DNA from: an uncultured Blautia sp.
GTDB taxonomy: Bacteria; Bacillota; Clostridia; Lachnospirales; Lachnospiraceae
Reading direction: 5' to 3'
Assembly (NCBI GenBank): GCA_958367245.1
Contig: CATXEA010000046.1
Span: 1 to 10,278, forward strand
Length of the DNA stretch: 10,278 nt
Made by a program: the position numbers and the translations under genes. Shown here piece after piece: positions 1 through 6,967 of the stretch. Positions within the stretch are counted from its first letter, which is position 1, and each line of letters begins with the position of its first letter. The notes beneath the pieces were generated by a model. The model saw nothing but the letters and a program-made list of their open reading frames with translations. It did no database searches and had not been told where the DNA came from.

Positions 1-542
1 TGGATGAAGAAAGTATTAGTTATGAAAAATTACAGGTAGAACAATATGTAACAGAATTGCAGGATTACTGGAAAGATAATCAAGCTGTTTTCAAACTGGA
101 TTCGGTCAGCTTTTTGTATATATGGGGAAGTATGCTTACCTGGACAACTATTACCGCATTATGCTTGATTATTGGGGGGCTGTTTTATTCTAAGCTGCCG
201 ACAGAAATTCCGGTACAATGGAGTAATGGAGTGGCAACATCTTTGGTAAATAAAAACTGGATTTTTATTTGTCCGGTTATATGTATCATAATCCGTTATA
301 TGTTAAAACCTTTTATTTATGTGAAATTACAGATGAGCAATTATTATGGGGAAGTTATAACAGAGTATTTGACGAATTATATGTGTTTTATTGTGTTGTC
401 AGTAGAAGTTTTCTCTATACTTTTTACTTTCGGAGTGGTAAAAAGTATCGTTATGCTGTTATTTGTGGACACGGTAGTTTTTATCGGATTGTTAGTAGTT
501 GGTTTAGCTAAAATGGATTTGAGAGGAAAAGAGTTTTTGTGA
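1..542 (+). CDS. DUF1648-type integral membrane protein, 5'-truncated by window edge
   Basis: The frame is open from the first bases of the window (codons from position 3) to a TGA at 540-542, so this is the 3' part of a longer gene. The TTG at 57 is not a convincing start because no ribosome binding site precedes it and coding continues upstream. The visible part begins with a charged stretch, followed by about four or five hydrophobic segments. Between the first two is LPTEIPVQW, the signature of DUF1648, where the usual form is LPxxIPxHW; here the histidine is replaced by glutamine. DUF1648 also occurs in SdpI-type immunity and signalling membrane proteins, but no SdpI function can be claimed from the fragment. 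The protein ends in a short basic tail. No hairpin terminator is seen after the stop codon. The family assignment is fairly sure and the function unknown. Confidence 0.7.
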   Translation, partial: DEESISYEKLQVEQYVTELQDYWKDNQAVFKLDSVSFLYIWGSMLTWTTITALCLIIGGLFYSKLPTEIPVQWSNGVATSLVNKNWIFICPVICIIIRYMLKPFIYVKLQMSNYYGEVITEYLTNYMCFIVLSVEVFSILFTFGVVKSIVMLLFVDTVVFIGLLVVGLAKMDLRGKEFL

Positions 543-555
543 TGTAGATGTTAAA

Positions 556-585
556 TTGCTCGACAAAATTCCCATTCTATATTAT
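556..585 (+). promoter_or_regulatory. Possible promoter upstream of the radical SAM gene
   Basis: TTGCTC at 556-561 is followed by TATATT (578-583, 16-bp spacer) or the overlapping TATTAT (580-585, 18-bp spacer). Both fit a sigma-A-type promoter only loosely. A second weak candidate is TTGTCT at 644-649 with TATGGT at 667-672 (17-bp spacer), which would place the -10 box inside the inverted repeat at 653-697. The sequence does not decide between them. Confidence 0.3.
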
Positions 586-652
586 GTAAAGTATATTCAG
601 ACAAAAACACAAAAATGTATGAAAAGGATATAAAAGCAGGAGATTGTCTGTA

Positions 653-697
653 TTTTCTTATCTTTTTATGGTGTAGGATATTGGAAAGATAAGGAGA
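653..697 (+). repeat. Inverted repeat / leader hairpin upstream of the radical SAM gene
   Basis: CTTATCTTT at 657-665 and AAAGATAAG at 685-693 are perfect 9-bp inverted arms. As RNA the pairing can be extended through G-U pairs to roughly 653-668 with 682-697, leaving a loop of about 13 bases. It lies 44-88 bases before the start codon at 741. It is GC-poor, has no U-run directly behind it, and does not look like a terminator. It could be a regulator binding site or a 5' leader hairpin. Confidence 0.5.
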
Positions 698-724
698 CAG
701 GAAAAGGGACTTTTTTACAATTTC

Positions 725-730
725 AGGAGG
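725..730 (+). promoter_or_regulatory. Ribosome binding site of the radical SAM gene
   Basis: AGGAGG is a full Shine-Dalgarno match and lies 10 bases before the ATG at 741. This supports that start, and no in-frame alternative upstream is needed. Confidence 0.8.
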
Positions 731-740
731 AGATAAAACG

Positions 741-2111
741 ATGGGAATTAAGAACGAGCTGAAAAAAACAACTTTAAAGACTGCTTTTAATTATTTGGAA
801 AAGGATCCGGAGAAGAATGCAGGTAAATTACTGAATCTGGTGGATAAATTTGCGGGGGATGGACCGGATAGCTTTCCGACACAGAGAGAGGCGTTCCGGA
901 AAGTTTTGTCCGATCCGGACAACAATATGTATCAGCTTATTATGAGCGTTTTGAAGGATGTTGACAAAGATGTTTTGAAAGCAACATTTGAAAATTTCTT
1001 CTTTAATGCAAATATTGTAGGCTGGCCAAAGCAGGAGGAAAACAGAAAAAAATACGGATGCAATATCCCGTGGGCGATTCTTCTGGATCCGACATCTGCA
1101 TGCAATCTTCATTGTACAGGGTGTTGGGCAGCAGAGTATGGAAACAAGCTGAATTTATCTTTTGATGAGATTGATTCTATCATTTCTCAGGGAAAAGAGC
1201 TTGGAGTTTATATGTATATTTACACTGGAGGAGAGCCTCTGGTACGCAAAAAAGATTTAATCGCAATTTGTGAAAAGCACAGCGACTGTCAGTTCCTCAG
1301 CTTTACAAATGCGACTCTTATTGACGAAAAATTTGCAGATGAGATGCTCCGTGTGAAAAACTTTATTCCTGCAATCAGCGTAGAGGGATTTGAAGAAGCC
1401 ACAGATGGACGTCGTGGAAACGGTACTTATCAGAAGGTCGTAAAGGCAATGAAAATTCTGAAGGAAAAACATCTTCCGTTTGGCTTATCCTGCTGTTACA
1501 CAAGCCAGAATCTGGATTCTATCAGTTCCTTTGAATTTATTGACCAGATGATAAAATGGGGCGCAAAATTTGTATGGTATTTCCACTATATGCCGGTTGG
1601 AAATGATGCGGTTCCGGAATTTCTTCCGAATCCTGAACAGAGAGAATTTATGTACCACAGAATTCGTGAAATCAGGAGTACGAAACCTATTTTTGCAATG
1701 GATTTCCAGAATGACGGAGAGTATGTAGGAGGCTGCATAGCAGGAGGAAGAAGATACCTTCATATTAATGCAAACGGTGATGTGGATCCATGTGTATTTA
1801 TCCATTATTCAGATTCCAATATCCGTAAAAAAACATTGTTGGAATGTCTCCAGTCGCCTATTTTTATGGCATACCATGATGGCCAGCCATTCAACGAAAA
1901 CCATCTGAGACCATGCCCGATGCTTGAAAATCCGGATAAGCTGAGAAAAATCGTCCACAGTACCGAGGCAAAATCTACGGATCTTCAGTCGCCGGAAAGT
2001 GTAGACCATTTATGTGATAAATGCGAAAATTATGCAAAGAACTGGACTACGACGGCAGATAAACTATGGGAAAAGAGCCAGACACAGAAACAATCGAAAA
2101 AATGTGATTAA
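741..2111 (+). CDS. Radical SAM protein with SPASM-like C-terminal cysteines, substrate unknown
   Basis: This 456-residue soluble protein is a member of the radical SAM superfamily, which cleaves S-adenosylmethionine with a [4Fe-4S] cluster to start radical chemistry. The cluster motif CxxxCxxC is at C121, C125 and C128, inside TSACNLHCTGCWA. The SAM-binding GGE motif follows as TGGEP (162-166). About 110 helical, charged residues precede the radical SAM core. The C-terminal part has further cysteines at 332, 351, 392, 425 and 428, in contexts such as NANGDVDPC and LCDKC, which resemble the SPASM/twitch auxiliary-cluster region of anaerobic sulfatase-maturing and peptide-modifying enzymes. 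No small precursor peptide, sulfatase or partner gene is adjacent. The gene is monocistronic: it has its own leader, a strong ribosome binding site, and a hairpin terminator behind it. From memory, close relatives are common in anaerobic clostridia and have no assigned reaction. The superfamily is certain and the substrate is not known. Confidence 0.9.
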   Translation: MGIKNELKKTTLKTAFNYLEKDPEKNAGKLLNLVDKFAGDGPDSFPTQREAFRKVLSDPDNNMYQLIMSVLKDVDKDVLKATFENFFFNANIVGWPKQEENRKKYGCNIPWAILLDPTSACNLHCTGCWAAEYGNKLNLSFDEIDSIISQGKELGVYMYIYTGGEPLVRKKDLIAICEKHSDCQFLSFTNATLIDEKFADEMLRVKNFIPAISVEGFEEATDGRRGNGTYQKVVKAMKILKEKHLPFGLSCCYTSQNLDSISSFEFIDQMIKWGAKFVWYFHYMPVGNDAVPEFLPNPEQREFMYHRIREIRSTKPIFAMDFQNDGEYVGGCIAGGRRYLHINANGDVDPCVFIHYSDSNIRKKTLLECLQSPIFMAYHDGQPFNENHLRPCPMLENPDKLRKIVHSTEAKSTDLQSPESVDHLCDKCENYAKNWTTTADKLWEKSQTQKQSKKCD

Positions 2112-2146
2112 ACAAAAGTAAAAGAATTATTTTTATACGCATAAGC

Positions 2147-2190
2147 AGGCCGGGAAATCCAGAGCAATCATGGATTTTCCGGCTTTTGTC
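2147..2190 (+). terminator. Rho-independent terminator after the radical SAM gene
   Basis: The arm at 2149-2161 (GCCGGGAAATCCA) pairs with 2171-2183 (TGGATTTTCCGGC) over 13 bp with one G-U pair. The loop is 9 bases and a TTTTGT tail follows. It lies about 35 bases after the stop codon. Confidence 0.88.
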
Positions 2191-2246
2191 ATGGAAGGTG
2201 GCATGAAAGGACCAAAATTTTATATTTCATTTTTGATAAAATGGTT

Positions 2247-2252
2247 TATAAT
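2247..2252 (+). promoter_or_regulatory. Perfect -10 box upstream of leader ORF and MATE gene
   Basis: TATAAT matches the -10 consensus and lies 39 bases before the leader ORF. At the expected 16-18 base spacing only a poor -35 sequence (TTTCAT or similar, near 2224-2230) is seen. TTGATA at 2233-2238 is only 8 bases upstream and too close to serve. The promoter may therefore be weak or need an activator. Confidence 0.5.
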
Positions 2253-2258
2253 AGAACG

Positions 2259-2288
2259 GGAGAATAATGATATACAAAGGAGAATAAT
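2259..2288 (+). repeat. Direct repeat GGAGAATAAT x2 in the MATE leader
   Basis: GGAGAATAAT occurs at 2259-2268 and again at 2279-2288, exactly 20 bp apart. The second copy carries the Shine-Dalgarno sequence of the leader ORF. The first copy falls at the predicted transcription start downstream of the TATAAT box. It precedes a 6-codon frame (ATG 2267, TAA 2285) that is probably too close to the 5' end to be well translated. Confidence 0.55.
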
Positions 2289-2290
2289 CT

Positions 2291-2347
2291 ATGAATCAAA
2301 AAAAAGTTAAAAAAATTCACACATCTTTGAAAGGGCAGGTGTGTTGA
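2291..2347 (+). CDS. Short leader ORF (18 codons) before the MATE gene
   Basis: ATG at 2291 opens MNQKKVKKIHTSLKGQVC and ends at TGA 2345-2347, only 4 bases before the MATE start at 2352. The frame has a better ribosome binding site (AAAGGAG, 2276-2282, 8 bases before the ATG) than the MATE gene, which has only a weak AGGTG at 2337-2341. CACAC at 2318-2322 and GTGTG at 2339-2343 can pair and would cover that weak site. The peptide is lysine-rich with no recognisable domain. It looks like a leader peptide whose translation controls or couples to that of the downstream exporter. This role is inference, and the frame could also be fortuitous. Confidence 0.45.
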   Translation: MNQKKVKKIHTSLKGQVC

Positions 2348-2351
2348 AAAT

Positions 2352-3698
2352 ATGTCAGAACAGACATTTATGAAAGAAAAAAAGGTTCTTCCGCTGGTGC
2401 TGTCCATGTCTTTGCCAATGGTAATCTCCATGGGAGTAAATTCACTTTACAATATTGTTGACAGCTATTTTGTGGCAAAAATGAGTGAGGACGCAATGAC
2501 TGCTCTGGCGCTGGTATATCCGGTACAGAATATTATTACAGCTATAGCAGTAGGGTTTGGTATTGGAACGAATGCAGTAATATCCTACTTTTTGGGAGCG
2601 AGGCAGCAGGAAGATGCAGACCGTGCCACGACGCAGGGAATGCTGTTTAATCTTCTGCACGGAATACTTCTGGCAGTTATCTGCATTGGTGTAATGCCTG
2701 CATTTCTGAGGATGTTTTCTTCAGATGAAAAAGTAATCAGTCTGGCTTTGATTTATGCAGAGAGGGCTTTTATATTTGCGCCGGTTATTGCGGCTGGTGT
2801 AGCCTTTGAAAAGATTTTCCAATCTGTGGGAAAAATGAAGGTATCAATGTTCTGCATGATGTGTGGCTTTGTGGCAAATATTATTCTTGACCCGATGATG
2901 ATTTTCGGCATTGGGATTTTTCCGGAGATGGGAATTGCAGGCGCGGCTTACGCAACAGATATAGGACAGGCAATCACTCTGATCGCATATCTTGTATTCT
3001 ATGTGGCTCGTCCGATACCGGTAAAAATCAGAAAAAAATACCTTAAACCAGACAGAAGTATTACAGCAAAACTGTATGGAATTGGAATACCGGCTGCTCT
3101 GAATATTGCGTTGCCATCCTTTCTGATTTCTGCTCTGAACGGAATTCTTGCAGGATTTTCCGGCTCATATGTACTGGTTCTGGGTGTTTATTATAAGCTT
3201 CAGACATTTATTTATCTTACCGGAAATGGAATCGTTCAGGGAATCCGTCCTCTGGTAGGCTATAATTATGGGGCCGGAGAACATGGACGCGTCCGCGAGA
3301 TTTACCGTACTGCAATTAGGCTTACTGCAGTGGTAATGCTTGTGGGAACAGTGCTTTCATGGACGATTCCGGGACAGCTTATCGGAATGTTTACTTCAAA
3401 CGCAGATACGATAAGAATCGGCATACAGGCGCTTCATATCGTAAGCCTTGGATTCATCGTTTCAGCGGTGTCGGTTACAACCTGTGGTTTCCTGGAGGGA
3501 ATGGGAAAAGGAACTTCTTCTCTTTGCATTTCCCTTTCCAGATATGTAGTTGTAATGATTCCGGCAGCCTTTGTATTAAGCAGATTTATGGGGGCAAACG
3601 GTGTCTGGACTGCTTTTGCCGTTACAGAATTTATAACTGCTGTATATGCTTATTGTGTGTATAGAAATTGTGTGAAAAAATTTTTAAGAAAAGAATAA
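2352..3698 (+). CDS. MATE family multidrug exporter, MepA-like
   Basis: This 448-residue integral membrane protein has about twelve hydrophobic segments and lies within the usual MATE length of 440-460. Members export cationic drugs and dyes in exchange for Na+ or H+. The N-terminal half has the typical arrangement: a short charged cytoplasmic start, then a first helix followed by NSLYNIVDSYFVAKM with an acidic residue at D37, and later GFGIGTNAVISYFLGA. The repeat-like second half starts near residue 230 (GIGIPAALNIALPS), with GNGIVQGIRPLVGYNYGA around 285-305. These features fit the MepA-like branch rather than NorM. A terminator follows, so the gene forms its own unit with the preceding leader ORF. 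The ATG at 2352 is chosen because it directly follows the leader stop; M7 (ATG at 2370) is an alternative start. The transported substrate cannot be told from the sequence. Confidence 0.93.
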   Translation: MSEQTFMKEKKVLPLVLSMSLPMVISMGVNSLYNIVDSYFVAKMSEDAMTALALVYPVQNIITAIAVGFGIGTNAVISYFLGARQQEDADRATTQGMLFNLLHGILLAVICIGVMPAFLRMFSSDEKVISLALIYAERAFIFAPVIAAGVAFEKIFQSVGKMKVSMFCMMCGFVANIILDPMMIFGIGIFPEMGIAGAAYATDIGQAITLIAYLVFYVARPIPVKIRKKYLKPDRSITAKLYGIGIPAALNIALPSFLISALNGILAGFSGSYVLVLGVYYKLQTFIYLTGNGIVQGIRPLVGYNYGAGEHGRVREIYRTAIRLTAVVMLVGTVLSWTIPGQLIGMFTSNADTIRIGIQALHIVSLGFIVSAVSVTTCGFLEGMGKGTSSLCISLSRYVVVMIPAAFVLSRFMGANGVWTAFAVTEFITAVYAYCVYRNCVKKFLRKE

Positions 3699-3712
3699 AA
3701 CATAGGATGTCG

Positions 3713-3748
3713 AAACATGTCCCGCGGAAACTGCGGGGCATGTTTTAG
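3713..3748 (+). terminator. Rho-independent terminator after the first MATE gene
   Basis: AAACATGTCCCGC (3713-3725) pairs with GCGGGGCATGTTT (3733-3745) over 13 bp with one G-U pair and a 7-base loop. The U-tract is short because part of it belongs to the stem. It lies 14 bases after the stop codon. Confidence 0.85.
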
Positions 3749-3786
3749 TGTCTGCAAAACTTCCGGAAAACAAATCAAAATATCGG

Positions 3787-3815
3787 TTCACAATCCTTTG
3801 GCTGTAGTGTAAAAT
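3787..3815 (+). promoter_or_regulatory. Promoter of the pRiA4b-type / MATE / ogt operon
   Basis: TTCACA (3787-3792) and TAAAAT (3810-3815) each match 5 of 6 consensus bases and are separated by an ideal 17 bp. The predicted start near 3822 leaves a 5' leader of about 37 bases before the GTG at 3859. Confidence 0.62.
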
Positions 3816-3846
3816 GGAAGAGAATCACGAGGTACGGAAATGAAAA

Positions 3847-3852
3847 AGGAGG
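3847..3852 (+). promoter_or_regulatory. Ribosome binding site deciding the GTG start at 3859
   Basis: AGGAGG lies 6 bases before GTG 3859 and selects this rare start codon. The ATG at 3840 is upstream of the site and out of frame. Confidence 0.8.
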
Positions 3853-3858
3853 GCTTTT

Positions 3859-5574
3859 GTGAAAGCGTATCAGTTAAAAATACAAATAAAAAACTCGCAT
3901 CCACCTATCTGGAGACGTCTGATTGTTCCTGCGGGATTGAGCTTTTCTCAGCTTGCGGTTATATTAAATGAGGCAATGGGATGGTGCGGTTATCATCTTT
4001 TCAGTTTTGAATTTTATCATCTGGGAATTCAGGTGGAAGATAATGTAGATGAGTACGATGATTTCGGATGGTCGGATTATGAAAGAGAAGAAGCAAGTGA
4101 GACTCTGATTGATACCTATCTGGATACCGAAGAGTGGTTTACCTACATATACGATTTCGGGGACAACTGGCAGCACCGTGTAACTGTGGAAAAAATATTG
4201 GAGGATTATGACGGAAATTATGCTCAGGTTCTGAAATATAAAGGCGGAACGCCTTATGAGGACTGCGGAGGGATTGACGAATATTACAGGCTTCTGGAAA
4301 CGCTGAGAAATCCGGATTCACCGGAATATGAAGAAATGAAAGAATGGACAGAAGGGAATTTTCACGCAGAATATGATATGGAATGTGTGAATGAGAGTCT
4401 TAAAAGACTCTGTCTCAGCGAAGAAACGGGCGCTCCCATGACAAAGAATGAAATTTATGAGGACTTACAGAAAGAAAGCAAACCACTTAAAAGGATAGAG
4501 TCAAATGAGCGGGGGCTGTATTTTGGAACCGGATTTACAGGGGTGGATGAAACAGAATTAAATCATGTGACCTTAACAGAAATTCTTGGCAAGTATACGA
4601 AACAGGAATTAATGGAAATCGTTAAGCTGCATCACATGACCGGTTACAGCGGTTTGAAGAAGGATGCTATTGTAAAGTATTTGTCAAAGGATTTACTGGA
4701 TAAAAGAGTTATGTGCAGCTATTTCAGGTATCTGAACGACAGAGAAACAGAACTTCTGGAAAGTGAAAATAATTTTGTCCAAATTGACTTTATGGATGAT
4801 GACTATGATACTTTACTGAACGGTGGTTATGCAGTTCACAAAGATGAATATTTCATGGAAGATTATATCTGTATACCTGAGGAGGTAAAGGAAGCTTATC
4901 GCATAAACTGTGATGAAGAATGGAAGAAAACCTGTAAAGAGGAAGCTGAATTGACAAGTTATATGAATCTGGCGGCGGAGCTTTACGGTGTTTGTCCAAT
5001 CAGTAAAATGCTTGAAATTTACGAAAAATATACGGGCAGAACAAAAGGAGAGCTGGAAGTTCTTACTTTTGCGGAAGAAATCCCCGAAAATAAGAAATAT
5101 TTTGTGATAAAAGAAGGAAGGCTTGTTTTAAAAATCCTCACATCCCAGAATTATTACAGGGAATTTTTTAAGATGCAGGGAAATATCAGCTATTATTTTC
5201 CGACAAGGGAAGAGGTTGAACTTCTTATGAAAAAAGGATATCTGCCATTTGATGAAGCTCTGAAAAGTCTTCAGATATTTTTCCGTAAAAATGGAGAAGA
5301 TACGGATGAAGATGCAGAATTTCTCTGTAAAAGGGTTCAGTTCATGCTTAGAATAGGAGAGACTCCGGAAAGCATTATAGAAATGCTGGAAGAAGGATTT
5401 ACGGGCTTTGAGGATGTTATGGAGAATTATAAAAAACAGAATCAGTTTATAAAAAAACTGATGAAGGTTTCGGAGCATACGCGAATGATAATGTTCCGCG
5501 GGCATACTCCGGCAGAAATAAATTCTTCAAGACAGCCGGAAAGAAATGGGAAAATTATCCGATTTCCGGGGTGA
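3859..5574 (+). CDS. Plasmid pRiA4b ORF-3 family protein with long C-terminal extension
   Basis: This 571-residue, acidic, apparently cytoplasmic protein has no signal peptide or membrane segment. Residues 1-185 form a clear pRiA4b ORF-3 domain: PPIWRR at 15-20, the GYHLFSFEF stretch near 44-52, YDFGDNWQH at 98-106, and GGTPYEDCGG at 129-138. The domain is widespread in bacteria, sometimes labelled IS1096 passenger TnpR-like, and has no settled function. A charged linker leads to residues 240-285, where TKQELMEIVKLHHMTGYSG plus KKDAIVKYL looks like a SAP or Rho-N type nucleic-acid-binding helix pair. Residues 285-571 are not recognised and end in a basic tail. The gene starts with GTG behind a strong ribosome binding site and is 25 bases from the next MATE gene, so it is probably the first gene of an operon. 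Despite the family nickname, there is no transposase or terminal repeat nearby. Function is unknown; DNA or RNA binding is inference. Confidence 0.85.
   Translation: MKAYQLKIQIKNSHPPIWRRLIVPAGLSFSQLAVILNEAMGWCGYHLFSFEFYHLGIQVEDNVDEYDDFGWSDYEREEASETLIDTYLDTEEWFTYIYDFGDNWQHRVTVEKILEDYDGNYAQVLKYKGGTPYEDCGGIDEYYRLLETLRNPDSPEYEEMKEWTEGNFHAEYDMECVNESLKRLCLSEETGAPMTKNEIYEDLQKESKPLKRIESNERGLYFGTGFTGVDETELNHVTLTEILGKYTKQELMEIVKLHHMTGYSGLKKDAIVKYLSKDLLDKRVMCSYFRYLNDRETELLESENNFVQIDFMDDDYDTLLNGGYAVHKDEYFMEDYICIPEEVKEAYRINCDEEWKKTCKEEAELTSYMNLAAELYGVCPISKMLEIYEKYTGRTKGELEVLTFAEEIPENKKYFVIKEGRLVLKILTSQNYYREFFKMQGNISYYFPTREEVELLMKKGYLPFDEALKSLQIFFRKNGEDTDEDAEFLCKRVQFMLRIGETPESIIEMLEEGFTGFEDVMENYKKQNQFIKKLMKVSEHTRMIMFRGHTPAEINSSRQPERNGKIIRFPG
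4394..4411. repeat. Intragenic 8-bp inverted repeat
   Basis: AGAGTCTT (4394-4401) and AAGACTCT (4404-4411) are perfect inverted arms 2 bases apart; as RNA they give a 7-bp stem with a UAAA loop. It lies inside the pRiA4b-type gene at the junction between the N-terminal domain and the linker. There is no U-tail. It may be chance. Confidence 0.35.
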
Positions 5575-5584
5575 TTTTAATAAA

Positions 5585-5592
5585 AGAGGTGG
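5585..5592 (+). promoter_or_regulatory. Ribosome binding site of the second MATE gene
   Basis: AGAGGTGG lies 7 bases before the ATG at 5600 and supports that start. No promoter is seen in the 25-base gap after the upstream stop codon. Confidence 0.65.
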
Positions 5593-5599
5593 AAATTAA

Positions 5600-6964
5600 A
5601 TGTCAAAAAGTAACAAATATGAGATTGATATGTGCAATGGCTCCATTATGGATAAGCTGATTTCTTTTTCTATCCCTCTGATGCTGTCCAGCATACTGCA
5701 GCTTCTTTTTAATGCGGTAGACATTGTTGTTGTGGGAAGATTCAGCGGTAGTCAGGCGCTGGCAGCCGTTGGTTCAACATCTGCACTGATAAGCATGTTT
5801 ATTAATCTTTTTATCGGGGTTTCCCTTGGCGCAAATGTTCTGGCAGCACGTTTTTATGCTTCCGGAAGAGCAAAAGAGATGTCAGAAACAGTACATACGG
5901 CAATTACATTTGCCCTTATCAGCGGAGTTGTTATGAGTTTTGTGGGTATCTTTTTTGCAAAAGGAGCTCTGGGTTTAATGGATACTCCCAAAGATGTCAT
6001 TGACCAGTCTGCACTTTATATGAGAATTTATTTTATCGGTATGCCGTTCTTTATGCTTTACAATTATGGAGCTGCTGTACTCAGAGCGGTTGGAGATACG
6101 AAACGTCCGCTGCTTTTCCTTATTATAGCAGGGGTTACAAATGCCGGACTGAATATGTTTCTGGTTATTGTATTTCATATGGGGGTAGCAGGAGTGGCAA
6201 TTGCAACAGTGATTTCCCAGTTGATTTCCTGTGTACTTGTGCTGCACTGCCTTTACAAAACAGAGTCTATATACCAGCTTCGATTTTCTAAGCTGACCCT
6301 GAAATGGAGATATCTAAAACAGATTTTTCTGGTAGGAATTCCTGCAGGAATACAGAGCACGGTAATTAACTTTTCCAATGTACTTCTGCAGTCTTCGGTT
6401 AACTCTTTCGGTTCGATTGCAATGGCAGGATATACAGCGGCTAATAATATTTTCGGTTTCTTATATGCTGCTGTCAACTCGGTTACACAGGCATGTATGA
6501 GCTTTACCAGCCAGAACTTTGGCGTTGGAAAGTGGAAACGAATGGACAAAGTATTGATAAACTGCATCATACTTTCCGTCAGTGTTGCATTCATTCTTGG
6601 AGGAGGAGCTTATATTTTTGGACCAAATCTTCTGAAAGTATATACTTCTGATCCAGAGGTAATTCAATGTGGTATGGAGGTTCTCTTATATACGACCGTG
6701 ACATATTTTATGTGTGGTTTAATGGATCTTTTTCCGGGGGCACTTCGGGGAATGGGACATTCTGCAGTTCCCATGATTCTTTCAGTGATCGGAACAGTAG
6801 GTACTCGAATTGTGTGGATATTCTGGGTATTTCCAGCGCACAGGAGCCTTGATATCCTGTTTATTTCTTATCCGGCGTCATGGATTATTACGATTATCCT
6901 TCAGGTAATCTGCTTCCTGTCTGTACGGAAAAAACTGCACAGAAAGATGGGTGTGACTGCATAA
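5600..6964 (+). CDS. MATE family efflux transporter (second, divergent copy)
   Basis: This 454-residue membrane protein has about twelve hydrophobic segments and the standard MATE two-bundle layout. The first helix region contains LLFNAVDIVVVGRFSG with the conserved aspartate D41 and the VGR motif. Next comes GVSLGANVLAARFYASG, then RAVGDTKRP near residue 165, where MATE proteins join helices 4 and 5. The second half begins near residue 245 (VGIPAGIQS) and includes TSQNFGVGKWKRM. It differs clearly from the first MATE protein in this window and belongs to a different branch, so it is not a recent tandem duplicate. It probably acts as an Na+ or H+ antiporter that exports organic cations or metabolites; the substrate is unknown. 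It lies in an operon with the pRiA4b-type gene upstream and ogt 3 bases downstream. Confidence 0.93.
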   Translation: MSKSNKYEIDMCNGSIMDKLISFSIPLMLSSILQLLFNAVDIVVVGRFSGSQALAAVGSTSALISMFINLFIGVSLGANVLAARFYASGRAKEMSETVHTAITFALISGVVMSFVGIFFAKGALGLMDTPKDVIDQSALYMRIYFIGMPFFMLYNYGAAVLRAVGDTKRPLLFLIIAGVTNAGLNMFLVIVFHMGVAGVAIATVISQLISCVLVLHCLYKTESIYQLRFSKLTLKWRYLKQIFLVGIPAGIQSTVINFSNVLLQSSVNSFGSIAMAGYTAANNIFGFLYAAVNSVTQACMSFTSQNFGVGKWKRMDKVLINCIILSVSVAFILGGGAYIFGPNLLKVYTSDPEVIQCGMEVLLYTTVTYFMCGLMDLFPGALRGMGHSAVPMILSVIGTVGTRIVWIFWVFPAHRSLDILFISYPASWIITIILQVICFLSVRKKLHRKMGVTA

Positions 6965-6967
6965 ATT

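Noticed and set aside
57..542. TTG at 57 as the true start of the first gene
   Set aside because: The same frame is open to the window edge with charged, protein-like sequence before it, and no ribosome binding site precedes the TTG; the gene is truncated by the window.
2233..2252. TTGATA with TATAAT as a complete promoter
   Set aside because: The spacer is only 8 bp, too short for sigma-A recognition; only the -10 box is kept.
5128..5505. Minus-strand open frame of 125 codons inside the pRiA4b-type gene
   Set aside because: It is a shadow of the plus-strand gene, with no ribosome binding site and a composition typical of antisense frames.
3859..5574. Reading the pRiA4b/IS1096 TnpR-like nickname as evidence of a mobile element
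   Set aside because: No transposase, resolvase catalytic motif, terminal inverted repeats or target duplication is visible around the gene.
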